DNA of 64,000 bases from Diphasiastrum complanatum (Eukaryota; Streptophyta; Lycopodiopsida; Lycopodiales; Lycopodiaceae). Location: assembly GCA_029204225.1 (NCBI GenBank), contig CM055097.1, positions 1,285,414 to 1,349,413 on the forward strand, in the 5' to 3' direction. The first letter of the stretch is position 1. Every line of letters starts with the position of its first letter. The notes beneath the pieces were generated by a model. It was not told where the DNA came from. It saw only the letters and a program-made list of their open reading frames with translations, and ran no database searches. A program made the translations under genes and the position numbers. Shown here piece after piece: positions 46,958 through 61,163 of the stretch.

Positions 46958-48134
46958 TGTTGGAGAAAGAGGGTGTGTGAGAGAGAAAACGAAAATAGCT
47001 CGAAAAAAAACGAACACAAGAAGAAACGAACTCGAAACTCGAAAAAGAAATGAACTCAAACGAAAAGTGTTCGTGCGCAACGGAATGAGCTTTCTCACTC
47101 TTTCCCCAAAGCATGACTACGCCTATCAGAAACAAACAGAACATTAGTGATAGAAATCATGTTCGATATGATTACGTAGCCAAACATTAAGCAACAAACC
47201 ATCAGAAAGATAATTTTTCGCGAACAACTAAACAAATTATCAGTCGCGAATTATTTGCAAAAGGCAAGACTAAATATTAGTCGCAAATAGCTAGACTAAT
47301 AATAATTCGCTAAGAACAGACAACTAGATTAAGCAATAAGAGAGTCAGACAGAATGTAGAAAAGCATAGCAATATTGACACAAATATGAATGCAGAACAA
47401 ACAGAGCTGTAATCAGATTAAGTATAGCAAAATATACAGGTCAATAATACTGATGAGCACAAGACAATAGCGGCCGAAACCCCGTGCTTCACAAAGCTAA
47501 TCCAATCTGTGAAAGAAATAAACCTATTGATGACAAAGAATCGATCCACGAAAGCATCTACTTCGTCTATCTCTGATAAGCTTATGATGTTATTATGCTT
47601 TACACACTTAATTTCTCTCACCTACAAAATACGCAAATGGTATTCAATATATATACATAATTTTACAGGTGTGCAGATGAAGAAAGTACAAAGTGGATGT
47701 GCTGTCTGTAGGAGATCATGGGTGGCTGCTGTGATTGTCAAATCTGATTGCACAGTTGCATGGGATGAGTGTGAGAAGGCTGCGACATGAGCCTTCGTTG
47801 AAATGAACGTTGGTGAAGATGCAAAAAATGTGACACTTTGACAAATGCCTTAAGATTTGATTTACAGGGTGCCTTTGCTTTTCTATAAGGGCACCTTTGG
47901 CATTTGTAGGGCAGTGTCATCTTTTTCACTTGTCACAAATCACGTGTAAAAACACAGTGTCACCTTTTTCGCCTGTAAAAATTTACTTGTATTTATGTAG
48001 AGAGTCACGTTTTTTGTCTGTCTTATATTACATGTAAATATGCAGACTGTGTGATAACATGAGTAAAAAAAATGCAGCATGAATGGAGGCAGATTAAAAT
48101 AGAATTTAGGAGAGTAGAGGAGATAAATCCAACA
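46958..48134 (-). mobile_element. 3' LTR of copia C, 1177 bp
   Basis: On the minus strand it starts TGTTGGATTTATCTCC (48134) and ends CTTTCTCCAACA (46958), giving TGTTGGA...TCCAACA ends. It directly follows the polypurine tract and ends inside copia B, so C inserted into B. Inside it, the plus strand shows repeated GTGTCACCTTTTTC/GTGTCATCTTTTTC motifs (47910-47970). ORFs inside it are not supported. Confidence 0.82.
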
Positions 48135-48144
48135 CCCCCCCTTA
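48135..48144 (-). other. Polypurine tract of copia C
   Basis: The minus strand reads AAGGGGGGG immediately before the LTR's TGTTGG. Confidence 0.8.
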
Positions 48145-48678
48145 ATTTGGATCCGTGAATGCCTTGATCTTCAGACTAAGCAATGCACAAAACTTGTTGT
48201 GTGCATTAACACTTAATGTCTTCGTGAATATATCTGCAACCATGTCCTGCGTTCTACAGTATGTTAAGCTTACCTCCTTGTTGAAAACCTTGTCCCTGAT
48301 GTAGTGATATCTGATTTCAATGTGCTTACTCCTAGAGTGAAATCTAGGATTGGCCGATAAGGCAATAGCACTCTGATTATCACAGAATATAATAGTGGGG
48401 TTGTACTGATACAAATTAATGTCTGACAATAAATTTCTCAACCAAAATGTTTCTTTAATGAATTGAGAAGCAGCAATGTATTCTGCTTCTGTAGAAGAAA
48501 GAGCGATAGAGGTTTGCTTACAACTGTTCCATGAGATAGGACTGTCGTTGAAGAAGAATGTAAATCCAGATGTAGATTTACGATTGTCTACATCTCCTCC
48601 CCAGCTTGCATCAGAATATCCACCGAGCTGATGAAGATTGTCGTTGCTGACTTCTCCATAGCAGATGCATTGGTCCAT
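48142..48678 (-). CDS. Copia C RNase H domain ORF (178 aa)
   Basis: An open frame covering the complete RNase H: YSDASWGGDVDNRKSTSGF (first acidic residues), SSTEAEYIAAS, FCDNQSAIALSANPRFHSRS, KHIEIRYHYIRDKV and the C-terminal MVADIFTKTLS. It removes the RNA strand during reverse transcription. Ends four residues after KAFT, next to the polypurine tract. Confidence 0.85.
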   Translation of the reverse strand: MDQCICYGEVSNDNLHQLGGYSDASWGGDVDNRKSTSGFTFFFNDSPISWNSCKQTSIALSSTEAEYIAASQFIKETFWLRNLLSDINLYQYNPTIIFCDNQSAIALSANPRFHSRSKHIEIRYHYIRDKVFNKEVSLTYCRTQDMVADIFTKTLSVNAHNKFCALLSLKIKAFTDPN

Positions 48679-50445
48679 GGTAGCTCAAATATACCTCATG
48701 ACTCTTATGAGAGCCTTCCAATGGGTAATGCCAGGATTAGTCATATATTGGTTGAGTGAGCTTACAGCAAAAGAGATGTCTGGTCTTGTACAGACCATTG
48801 CGTACATGAGAGATCCAAGTATCGATCGATAATGATACTCTCTCATCTGCTCCTCTTCCTGCTTGGTCTGGGGACATTGGTCCTTTCACAAATGCAGGTC
48901 TGGATCCATCAGTGAGTGAGCTAGCTTACAATTCATTAGATTGTATCTATCAAAAATATTGTGAAGATAACTTTGTTGAGTGATGCAGATCAGTCATCTC
49001 GTTCTGTCTCTGTGGATCTGAATGCCCAGACAGAAGTGAGCTTTTCCCAGATCAGTCATGTCGAACTCTGAAAAAAACATCTGCTTAGAGTCCTTAACCA
49101 AATTGGTATTGTTGTTGAAAAGCAACGTATCATCCATGTATAAAGTGATGATAATGTTACTGCACTGACTTGGAATAGACGTTGCAATCAGCAATGCTTG
49201 GTTGGAAACCTTGTTCGATGAGAAATGTGTTGATCCTCTGAAACCAAGCTCTGGCAGACTGTTTCAAGCTGTAGAGTGCTTTATGGAGTTTACAGACATG
49301 ATTTTTCATACCTTCCAGAATGTATCCTTCGGGCTAGATCATGTAGATGTCTTCTTGTATAAATCCATTCAGATAAGTTGTTTGCGCATCAAATTGATGC
49401 ACTTCGAGGTTGACAACTGCAATATAAGATAGGAGGGCTCGGATCGATGAATGCTTGACTACTAGATTGAAAGTCTCACTTTAGTCGACGTTGGAAATAT
49501 GAGTGAATCCTCGTGCTACCAGTCTTGCCATCATTCGATCAATTGTTCCATTGGCATTGTATTTGATCTTAAAGATCCAATTGCAATCAACGATATTGCA
49601 GCCAATAGGAGCTTCGACTAGTGACCATGTCTGGTTCTTGATCAGAGAGGAATACTCTCTATCCATAGCTTCTCTCCAGAGATCAGATTCTGGTTGGCTG
49701 AGTGCCTCTTCGACTGTCGTTGGTTCTTTTATCAAGAGACATGCAAACTCAGGAGTATACCTTGGGCTGTGTGTGCACTTGGCTTGATCTTCTGGGAGGA
49801 ATCGACTGATGAACCACTCCTGGGACTTGTTGCTGGGTAGCAGCAACGTCTTTGTCTGATTCACTGTCAAATAGTGGATCGACAATGGACACGCCTGAGT
49901 CCAAAGCTCTGATTGTCGTGTCAATGGCAGGTGATGAAGGTTCTCTTGGAACAATATCCTTGCCTTTGATGTCGACGAACTGATCCTCAATAAAGACTGT
50001 ATCCCAGCTATACAAGATTTGTTGGGTATCAAGATCATACAGCTTGTATGTATTATCAGATAAAGTACATCCAATCAGGATGGTCTTGGGACCTTGGAAG
50101 TCAAATTTCTTCCTCGTGTCTTTTGGGATCTGTGCATAGGCAATGCATCCAAACACTCTCAGATTCTTCCAGAAGGCTTAGAGCTTGTCCACTCATGGGG
50201 TGTCTTGCCTGAGAGGGCCTTGATCGAACATCTGTTCTGGACGTAAGTTGCAGTGGAGACAGCTTCGGCCTAGAAGCTCTTGCGCAATGATGCATGCGCT
50301 AGCATACATTTGGCTAATTCAACCAGGGTACGGTTCTTCCTCTCGGCTAAGCCATTAGACTGAGGATTGTAAGGGGTGATGAATTGCTGCTCAATGCCTT
50401 GGCTCTGGCATTACTCATTAAACTTGGTAGAGATATATTCTCCAC
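48142..50445 (-). mobile_element. Ty1/copia retrotransposon C, 5'-truncated
   Basis: Minus-strand order: integrase (GGEYISTKF at about 50430, SNGLAERKNRTLVELAKCML), FGCIAYAQIPKDTRKKFDF, the RT start WSLVEAPIGCNIVDCNWIFK, the YMDD site (49129-49140), FDMTDLGKAHFCLGIQIHRD, and RNase H ending at 48142. The body is cut at about 50445, where AATTCGAGTCTTTGG repeat DNA begins; gag, protease and the 5' LTR are missing. Frameshifts lie near 50160, 49480 and 48990, and at 48680 the usual flow into RNase H is broken by a stop. Confidence 0.88.
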
Positions 50446-50685
50446 CATTCGAGTCTTTGGAAAATTTTGAGTCTTTCAGAAAATTTGAGTCGTCCCAAAA
50501 ATTCCAATCTCAAAAATTTGAGTCTCAAAAATTCGAGTCGTTCCAAAATTCGAGTCTTTTTGGAAAAATTCGAATCTTTATGAAAAAATTCGAGACATTA
50601 GAAAAATTCGAGTCATCAAAAAAGATTCGAGTCTTTCTAAAAATTCAAGTCGTTCTAAAAATTTGAGTCTTCCAAAAACTTCCAT
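50440..50685 (+). repeat. AATTCGAGTCTTTGG low-complexity array 4
   Basis: The same degenerate units as at 17340 and 26940, joined abruptly to copia C. Confidence 0.8.
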
Positions 50686-53648
<2,963 letters not shown>

Positions 53649-54500
53649 CATCAGCGGTGTGGAAATCTGCAAAATAGGACCAAGAATGGATCCTAAAATG
53701 ATCCACAAGAGGGATTGGATGTTAGATGCAATTGATCTATCAATCTACACAAGATTTAGATCAATTTAGATCAATTCTAGGCATGAAAATCTAACAAGAA
53801 CAATCATTAATGAAGGTAAATGTACTTAATGGTTTCACACGTGTGAAGACCTGTCAGAGTACGGACTCTAGCCTGAAATCAAAGTACAATATGATAGAAA
53901 CTCAAAACATCCAAAACAAATGAAGACAAATGGAGAGATTGACAAGAAATTGCCTCCAAAGCCAAGATTGGTGTTTCATGTTGATTATGGCCAAATATGC
54001 CTATATATATACATTTCTTGGAGCTCATGGTACTGATCATGCATCAGATCTCACACGTGTGAGGGTGCTTTGTCATATGATGAATCATCATGCAAAATCG
54101 ACACTTGGATCAAACTTTCTATTTCTGAGCACTTTTGATCCATTTTCCTACTATATGGAGAACTACTAAGAAATCTTCTAGAAGTCAAAACTTGCCTACT
54201 TCAGCCTTTTTCACATGTGTGAGCAGTCCTCTACACATGGGATGTGACACCTAATTTAATGATGTGGCTCATGCAATCAATAGATTGATGCCATGTGTCA
54301 TATGACTAGAAAACTAGATTTTGGCCTTTTTAGCCACTAGAACTTGAATTAAATCAAATGTACAACCTATATGATTATGGTACATGACAAGTACATCTAT
54401 TTCACACGTGGACAAGCTCCACACATGTGTAATCATCCTATATACATAGATTTGGCCTTGACCAAGCATAATTTTTGCATTTTTCACACTCCTCAAAAAT
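53649..54500 (-). other. Probable 3' LTR region of copia D
   Basis: On the minus strand TTTTTGAGGAG precedes TGTGAAAAATGCAAAAATTA at 54491, a plausible polypurine tract and LTR start directly after RNase H. The stretch has ACACGTGTG and CACATGTG palindromes (53838, 54050, 54210, 54402, 54420) and TATATATATA at 54000. The far LTR end was not found. Confidence 0.45.
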
Positions 54501-56400
54501 CTAGCTTGGTAAATCTAGCATAGATCTATCTATAACTCCAAGAGCCAATCTTAATTTTACAAATGGATCTTTGGGCAATGTCTTGGTGAGTATATCAGCA
54601 ATGCAATCTGATGATGAAACATGAATAAGCTTGATCTCTTTTGCTTGCACTTTCTCCCTCACGAAATGATGTGAAATCTCAATGTGCTTTGTTCGAGCAT
54701 GGAAGATTGGATTGTTTGCAAGTTGTTGAGATGCTTGATTGTCACAATATATGCATGGAATGTCTCCATCCTTGATCACATGAATCTCCTCCAAAAGCCT
54801 TTTAAGCCAAACAATTTCCTTTGTTGTTGTTGTCATAGCTTTATACTCAGATTTTGTTGATGAAAGAGAGATGGTATCTTGCTTTTTGGAAAGCCAAGAT
54901 ATGACTCCTTCACATAAGAATGTAGAAAATGCACTTATGGATCTTCTATCCATCTTGTCACCTACAAAACTTGAGTCCGAGTATGCTTTCAAACAAATAT
55001 TAGTCCTTTTATGAGAGTCCACAAGCTTCACAAAGGTTGCCACACTTGGATATGGTTTTGGGAAGTCCACTTGCTAGCTTTCCATGGTCTCCATAGCTTT
55101 GAAGTTAGGATGGCCTAACCTTTTGTGCCACAATTCCACTTAAATGAGCTCCTCCCTTGGCATGTTCACACTTCCAGCCATCACATTAGCATCCAATTTG
55201 AATAACTTCCCTTGCTTGAAACCATTAGTAATACATTTTCATCTTTCAAGATAGAACATGCTCCATGCTTGAAATGTACATCTAATCCACTATCATAAGT
55301 TGTCCTACACTCAACAAGTTCTTTGTAATTGAAGGTACATAAAGAACATTGTCTATCCAACTCCTAAAATCTCACATTCTTGATCACTTGTCGTGAAGAT
55401 AAATCTCTTAGAACTATTGTAAGAAAGTAAATTAGAAAAGTAGTCTTTTTGGTGAGTCATGTGGGAGCTTGCCCCACTATCAATCCACCAAGTGTCTTGA
55501 TTAGATGTTTGTGGTGAGGATACCATCAAAGATAGATTGCATTCTTCTTCCTCCTCCTCAAGCACAAGATTGCCTTGATTGTCCTTCTCTTGGGCATTCT
55601 TCTTCTTGTAGCACTCGGATGCAAAATGTCCCTTTTTTCCACAAAAGAAACACTTTAGCTTCTTCTTGTCCTTCTTGCTCTTGCCTTTAGAACTTGATGC
55701 TCCATCCTTGCTCTCCATCTCCATGTCTTGAGTCTTCTTGGATGGAAATTTTTTCTTCTTGCCTTTCAAAGAAAAGTTAGCTTTTTCATCACCATCATTC
55801 AAAGATAAGGAACTCATCCTACTTTTGATATGAAGTATTCTACTTTCCTCACTTACAAGCACACTTTGAAGTTTTTCAATACTAGGAAGTGAATAGCAAA
55901 GGTTTGAACAAGATTAGAATAATCATCTCCTAATCCATTCAAAATGATTTGAACTAATTCATCATCTGTGATCTTATCATCTATAGAAGACAACTCCTTA
56001 TTCAAAGATTTGATCCTAAGAACATAATTTTGGGCACTTTCACTACTTCCTTTCATGCTTTGAAGAATTTTATTCCTAAGCATGAGTATCCTTGAAGTAT
56101 TCTTGGATTCAAAAAAAAGCTTTTAGTGAATCCCATGCCTCTTTGGATGTGGTACAAGATGAGATTTCCTTCAAAAGTTCATTACTTACATTCATTTTTA
56201 TGTAATGTAATGCAACTCTACATCTCTTTTTGTACTTTACCAATTCAACAGCTCCTTGAGGTTCTACTTCCTCCTCAAGTACTATGTCATAAAGATCATG
56301 GAGTACAATCAAAGACTCCATTCGAACTTTCCAAATAGCATAATTAGTGGATGTGAGCCTTTCACTAGCTTCAAGAAAAAAATCACCCATCAATTTGAAA
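54501..56400 (-). mobile_element. Ty1/copia retrotransposon D, internal deletion derivative
   Basis: Minus strand: gag begins at ATG 56393 (MMGDFFLEASERLTSTNYAI), continues through 56083-55853, then has a CCHC knuckle CFFCGKKGHFASEC, protease WWIDSGASSHMTHQKDYF and VLYVPSITKNLLSVGQL, and GAG-pre-integrase VELWHKRLGHPNFKAMETME. At about 55075 the sequence jumps straight to the C-terminal RNase H (CLKAYSDSSFVGDKMDRRSI to ILTKTLPKDPF, ending at 54501). Integrase core and all of RT are therefore missing. Frame changes occur near 56100, 55860 and 55350. Confidence 0.88.
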
Positions 56401-56689
56401 GCTTATAGACACAATCCTATCACTCATGAACCAATCTATAATGATGAAAATTTAGATTCTAGTCTCAACCTTGCAAAATCACTCCTTAATCTACGATTTT
56501 TGGCAATATCTCTCTCAACTTCAACATGCACTAAAAAACTTAGAGAAACTCATTTAATGCACCTGAATCAAGTTTCAAATTTAATTTTTTGGCTGATCTA
56601 ATCCAAGAACAAATCATAGGAATAGAATCTCTATAGAAAAAGCTTAAATTTGCACTAAAAATCTTTAAATTTGGGTGTGTGAGTCAAAT
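56401..56689. other. Interval between copia D and LINE fragment
   Basis: Expected position of the copia D leader and 5' LTR, but no primer-binding site is recognisable. Confidence 0.35.
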
Positions 56690-57199
56690 TATACATAAAT
56701 TTGAATTTTCTCAACCAAAACCGGATCTGTACACAGAGAGTCAAAAGGTAATTAAAGAGTAGAGAGCGGCGAATGGGGGAGTTGAGCCCTCTAACATTCC
56801 AAGTAATCAGATTCATAGAGAAAAGTTGAGAGAAGAGGAAAAACAAGAGTCTGCTACAAATGTCCGCTTGAGAGTCCTTTCCTTTTGCTCTCGCCAAAGC
56901 TTTTATCGAACTGCGGGTGGACACTTTACTAAATTGTTTTTGCTGATGTCCCATTCCCGAAGGGGGGCTCCAAATGTAAGAGGTGCAAGTATGACCATCA
57001 TTTTGTAGGCTCTCATAAGAGAGTTCGTCAAGGAATATTGCCTCGTCCCTGTTGTCCCGTGTTTGCTTTTCTCCTTCAGTGAAGATTGTAGTCTTCTGCC
57101 TTTCTGAGTCTGATGAAGCACTTCTTGGTGGGCTACGGGAAAGCAGAGTATCCTTGAAGGATCTAAATTTAGAGCCTTGGGTTCAAACTTTTGACTCAT
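56690..57199 (-). pseudogene. Non-LTR (LINE) element fragment: start of ORF2 endonuclease
   Basis: At 56816 (minus) an ATG opens MNLITWNVRGLNSPIRRSLL, the N-terminal motif of the LINE apurinic-like endonuclease (…WNVRGLN.P.KR…). It goes on for about 40 codons, then drifts out of frame near 56715 and ends. The upstream minus frame (57199-56903) might be the end of ORF1, but I see no zinc knuckle. No RT is present. Confidence 0.6.
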
Positions 57200-59400
57200 G
57201 CCTCGGTCTATACTTCAATAGAGCTTGCAAGCCCTTGAGCTAGAAAATGAGACAACTGACACTCCACTATTTTTAAGTATGTCTATTCAAAGTACATGTA
57301 GAAATTGTAGTAGATTAGAAAATTAAAACAATAATAGCTTATAGTTAGGCTTGGAAAACTTAAAAAACTTTGTTTTATTGTCATTTTAAAAATAATTTTG
57401 TAGTTGTTGGCCATGAGTCACAAAATTGTAGCACAATAGTGGTATGAAGCTAGTCTGTTATGAAGGTAAAGAAAGATGATAATGACAAAAAGTTGCACAC
57501 ATGTTGATACTAGAGTGAGATATTAGGGTGCACGTGGTTTCACATGGAGTGGGAGGTAAGTGCAAAGGGCCCAAATATTCCAACTTGATAGGGTTTGAAG
57601 ACCCTTGCCCAAGACTAGAAACGTAAAACCCCTATAAAGTCTCCTCCAGGGGAGTTAACTAGACATAAAGCCCTCATGGGGCTATAGAGCCTTGCTTGGA
57701 AAACCTACTCAAGCAGGGCATTATGGCATGGGCAAGGAAATGAACATAATTTATTGGGCCTTTACATCAAGAAAATCACCTTGGCAAGGCTTTACAACCT
57801 CTCGAGTAGCTGCCCTCAAAAATCGTAAGGCAAGGATCCAAGGGCTTTACCTTATACATAAATTCAAATTTTTCATTCATGGGTCTAGGGAGTTTATATC
57901 AATTATTAGTCAAAATTGCAACAATACACCTACAAAGCTGTTACTTTATGGTAGTATGCCTTGCTCATATTAAGCAAGATTTTTGGCTTAATTGAAATGC
58001 CTAAAATAACACACATAAGGTTTTTTTTTAGGATAAATGCCATATTCCAAAAAGTGAAATGATGAGCAAAGTTTGATTTGTATATTGCTCTGTTTATTTT
58101 TTAACTTTGTTTATCCATGAGACTTAAAATGAAACTTTTTGTGGATTAAGAGAACACATTGCTAGAGGCATGAAAGTGTGGAGAAGCGAAGGGGTGTAAG
58201 ACCTCACGAGGTCTAGTATTTGTTCCATCTTGTCCTCACGAGGTGTAAGTCCTCACGAGGTCTCGTATTTTTTCCATCTTTATCATTTAGCTTTTTGTTA
58301 ATTGAATCCCCATGATTTTTTGGGAGTGCAAGGAACTTTATAGAATTTGTCCTCACGAGTTTTGGTATTTATTCCATCTATATCATTTGGGTTTTTTGAA
58401 AATTGAATCCCCATGATTCTTTTGTGGGGATGAGGCACTATATGGGGATGGTCAAGGGTGGGAGTCCATTGGGCAAGATTCCAAAGGCCTAGTGAAGTCC
58501 CCACCGAGGGATTTTGCCTAATGTAGGTTTCCATTTGTGTGTGTAGCAAGTTTCTAGCTAAAAAAATGGATGTAAAGCCTGACTCTGCTCTCTACTCTAA
58601 TTCTAATATATAAAAAAGCAATGCAAACACCAAATGTATCATTGGCTATATTTCCAAGTCATCAAAGATTCAAGTGTATCATCAAATGTAACACCATTGA
58701 CTATACTTAGACTCCAAACACCAAATGTATCATGGAGAAAAGCAAAAAGTGGAAATTGGAAAATTTAGAAATTATCATGGATACTGGGGCCCTCCACCTT
58801 AACTCCAGTATACGAAGAAGCAAATTATGCAAACACCAAATATATCAACTAATGTATCTTAAACATATCACGTAATGTATCATCAAATTTAGCACTAGGT
58901 TTGGTCCATCTCAATGGGGTGTATGGATAGAGTTATTGACTATAGTTGGAAATGTGCAGGCTTGAATTGAAAGCACTGTGTAGTGAAATCTAAGGAGCTT
59001 AGGTTCATAAATAGCTTTGCCAGGTTGTATATATGTTCTATATAAGTAGTAGTAGTTGCATAGTAATGTTACAAAAATTTAAAAACACCAAGTTTGTGTG
59101 AACTTTCAACACCAAATCTATCATCCTGGAAATTGAGGCCCTCATAACAACAAGCATCTTTGGACTCCCAACAATTTTCAGTCTATTTTTAGAAAAGCTT
59201 AAGTGGCACATTATCCTTGTCTGAAATAGGCATCATCAAATGAACCTTATAAATTGTACTTGTAATGTGCTTATTATGAATAACAAACAATTAAAGTATT
59301 TTAGTCATTTATAAAACATGACACCAAATGTATCATGGTGGAAATTGGGGCCTTCCGCTCTAACTCTTAATCCATATAAAGCGATGCAACTGGATAGACT
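57200..59400. other. Interval without recognised gene, with short tandem motifs
   Basis: GTCCTCACGAGGTCTCGTAT with the following TTTTTCCATCTTTATCATTT is repeated about three times at 58195-58395 (the CCTCACGAGG core is palindromic). ACACCAAATGTATCAT-type phrases recur at 58628, 58717, 58840, 59110 and 59320. No coding sequence recognised. Confidence 0.55.
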
Positions 59401-59407
59401 CGTCACT

Positions 59408-59442
59408 CCCCCCCCCCCCCCCCCCCCCTCCTCTCGCTCTCG

Positions 59443-59473
<31 letters not shown>
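59408..59473. repeat. Poly-C and (CT)n tract upstream of a small ORF
   Basis: C21 (59408-59428) followed by TCCTCTCGCTCT and (CT)n to 59473, 46 bases upstream of the ATG. Pyrimidine-rich 5' UTRs of this type are common in plants. Confidence 0.85.
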
Positions 59474-59518
59474 CCTTTTGCATTTCATTTTAGTGAACCG
59501 AGGAAAGAAAGATAAAAG

Positions 59519-59782
59519 ATGGCGATCCAGCGATCCACAGTTAATAATTTGTTATTGTCGTTGATGCTTCTTCTTATTATTATTATTGCAGCGTTGAATA
59601 TCGTTGTTGTTGATGCTGACATAGCTGCTGATAGTTCTAGGACTCGGCACTCTACATCCAGCTTGATGGAGCTCATCCCAGGAACATTCCAGATGCTTGT
59701 TGCATGTGACGTCTTTCCAGATGCTTGTGATGTAGAGGCAGCAGGCAGCCCCATCACAAGCATCTGGAAAGACGTCACCTAA
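59519..59782 (+). CDS. Small secreted-protein-like ORF (87 aa)
   Basis: ATG at 59519 in a purine-rich context (AAAAGATGGCG, a good plant start). Residues 1-33 look like a signal peptide: MAIQRSTVNN, then a strongly hydrophobic LLLSLMLLLIIIIAALNIVV. The remaining ~50 residues are mildly acidic with two Cys (ACDVFPDACDVE) and no domain known to me. Its last 27 codons lie in a perfect 27-bp inverted repeat, and TAA follows the right arm directly. A GTAAGT donor at 59797 and a TTGCAG acceptor near 60040 suggest a spliced transcript. It could be a genuine lineage-specific secreted peptide or a fragment with a signal peptide. Confidence 0.5.
   Translation: MAIQRSTVNNLLLSLMLLLIIIIAALNIVVVDADIAADSSRTRHSTSSLMELIPGTFQMLVACDVFPDACDVEAAGSPITSIWKDVT
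59706..59778. repeat. Perfect 27-bp inverted repeat
   Basis: 59706-59732 and 59752-59778 are exact reverse complements (core GACGTCTTTCCAGATGCTTG) with a 19-base loop. A partial direct copy (CCAGATGCTTGT) lies upstream at 59689. Confidence 0.93.
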
Positions 59783-60340
59783 TTCATGGGGAGCGCTGTA
59801 AGTTCATTTAGCACTTGACCTTCCATATCAGTGTATCTCGTCCGTCTTTTTGGCTTCTAAATTTGAGGTGGTTCATTCCCTTAAGACTGAATGCGTTGAA
59901 GTTGTCTTTTGGCTTCGGTCTGGCTGGATCCCGTTGAATTAGTATTTGAGATCCTATAATTTAATTGATTGCAGTGCTTCTTGCAAACTTATTGGTTTGA
60001 GCTTTGCAGCTTTTACACACTTATGAATCCATGTTGCAGGCAGAGATCGTATTTGTAGCGCGGAGTTTCCATATTGCTGCTTCCTTCTTTTGGGAAGAGA
60101 CGTCTGCGTTCAAATCAAAGGGCAGTGTTGATTAATAGTATGATAGAGTACTGGACCGTCTAGTTAGAAGAAGAAGAAGATAACATGAAGTTTGAACTTC
60201 GGCAATTAGGCATCCTTTGTTGTTAATAATAAGTACAAGTACAAAGTTCTAACACGGATTGCAGTCATGCAGCTTTCTTACTATTGCAGCATGTAATGAA
60301 TTTTGACCTTCCACTTGAAAGTAGTTGGAATCTATGGTGC
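59783..60340 (+). other. Possible intron and 3' region of the small ORF
   Basis: Candidate intron 59797 to about 60040; GAAGAAGAAGAAGAT run at 60168. No further ORF recognised. Confidence 0.3.
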
Positions 60341-60370
60341 CGGGGGCGGGTGGGGGAGGTCATGCTCCGA

Positions 60371-60447
60371 GGCCCTTCCGCCCCGGAAGAGTGTGCGCCC
60401 AAGTGTGGAGGCCCGAGGGCGCACAGTCTTCCGCGGGCGGAAGGGCC
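60371..60447. repeat. GC-rich hairpin 1 (30-bp arms)
   Basis: GGCCCTTCCGCCCCGGAAGA with GTGTGCGCCC (60371-60400) is mirrored by GGGCGCACAGTCTTCC with GCGGGCGGAAGGGCC (60417-60447), two small differences. Confidence 0.85.
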
Positions 60448-60522
60448 AAGGAGCCGGACCTTCCCTTCCGTGAATTCCGTTTTTACATTTTTTTTTCTTT
60501 TTTTTTTGACGTAATTTTTTTT

Positions 60523-60610
60523 TACATGCACCTTCTGGGCGGAAGGTGCATGCAAAAAACGTAAATTGTTTTACGTGCACCTTCCGGTGTCCTGAAGGTG
60601 CCTGTAAAAA
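60523..60610. repeat. Hairpin 2 (GCACCTTC/GAAGGTGC repeats)
   Basis: CATGCACCTTCTGGGCGGAA leads to GGTGCATGC, then ACGTGCACCTTCCGGTGTCC with TGAAGGTGCC: two successive small palindromes sharing the same arm. Confidence 0.75.
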
Positions 60611-60686
60611 AAAAGTTGCCCCATAGATTACGTTCTGTGAGGCATCACCATTTCCTTTGTAAAAATTTAAAAACTGATTTCACGTT

Positions 60687-60699
60687 GGGGGGGGGGGGG
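60687..60699. repeat. Poly-G (13)
   Basis: Thirteen consecutive G, directly before hairpin 3. Confidence 0.9.
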
Positions 60700-60700
60700 C

Positions 60701-60775
60701 TGCCTGAGGGCCTTTCTTGCTGGGAGGGCCCTTGCCCGAGGGCAGGCCCCGACCAGCAAGGAAGGCCCTCAGGCA
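60701..60775. repeat. GC-rich hairpin 3 (23-bp arms)
   Basis: TGCCTGAGGGCCTTTCTTGC with TGG (60701-60723) pairs with CCAGCAAGGAAGGCCCTCAG with GCA (60753-60775), one mismatch. An inner GGGCCCTTGCCC/GGGCAGGCCC adds to the stem. Confidence 0.88.
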
Positions 60776-60786
60776 GGGCCTTCCCC

Positions 60787-60805
60787 TACGTAATGCCATT
60801 GTGCG

Positions 60806-60840
<35 letters not shown>

Positions 60841-61163
60841 CGTTTTTTGGCCGTACAGTACGGCCGTACGCGTGGACCAGTTTTTTTTTTTCCGCCTTTT
60901 TGCCGTTTTTTTTTCACAAATTTTTTTACATTTGTGGAATGTGGATGTGGACAGCCAATGACGGGCTGCCACATAGCACATGCACATTCCACTAGAGAGA
61001 GGAGAGAAAACGTGCATTCCACCGGAGAGAGAAGAAAGAAAGTGAATTCCATCGAAGAGAGGAGAGGGAATGACAGATTTCTTGGAGAGAGAAAATTGGA
61101 TGGACATTATGCTCCTGGAGGTGGTCCCAAAATACAAAGGACACCTGAGCACAAGGCATTACG
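60787..61163. mobile_element. MITE-like element with ACGTAATGCC ends
   Basis: The left end TACGTAATGCCATTGTGC and the right end (minus strand) ATACGTAATGCCTTGTGC form imperfect inverted ends of about 17 bp. The interior holds poly-T (60810-60840), a GGCCGTAC/GTACGGCC palindrome (60849-60865) and a tandem TTCCACCGGAGAGAGAAGA-type repeat (60985-61075, about three units). No ORF supported. Confidence 0.5.

Noticed and set aside
46902-48000. Several 60-120 codon ORFs inside the copia C LTR
   Set aside because: No domain; LTR DNA is not expected to code, and the frames overlap on both strands.
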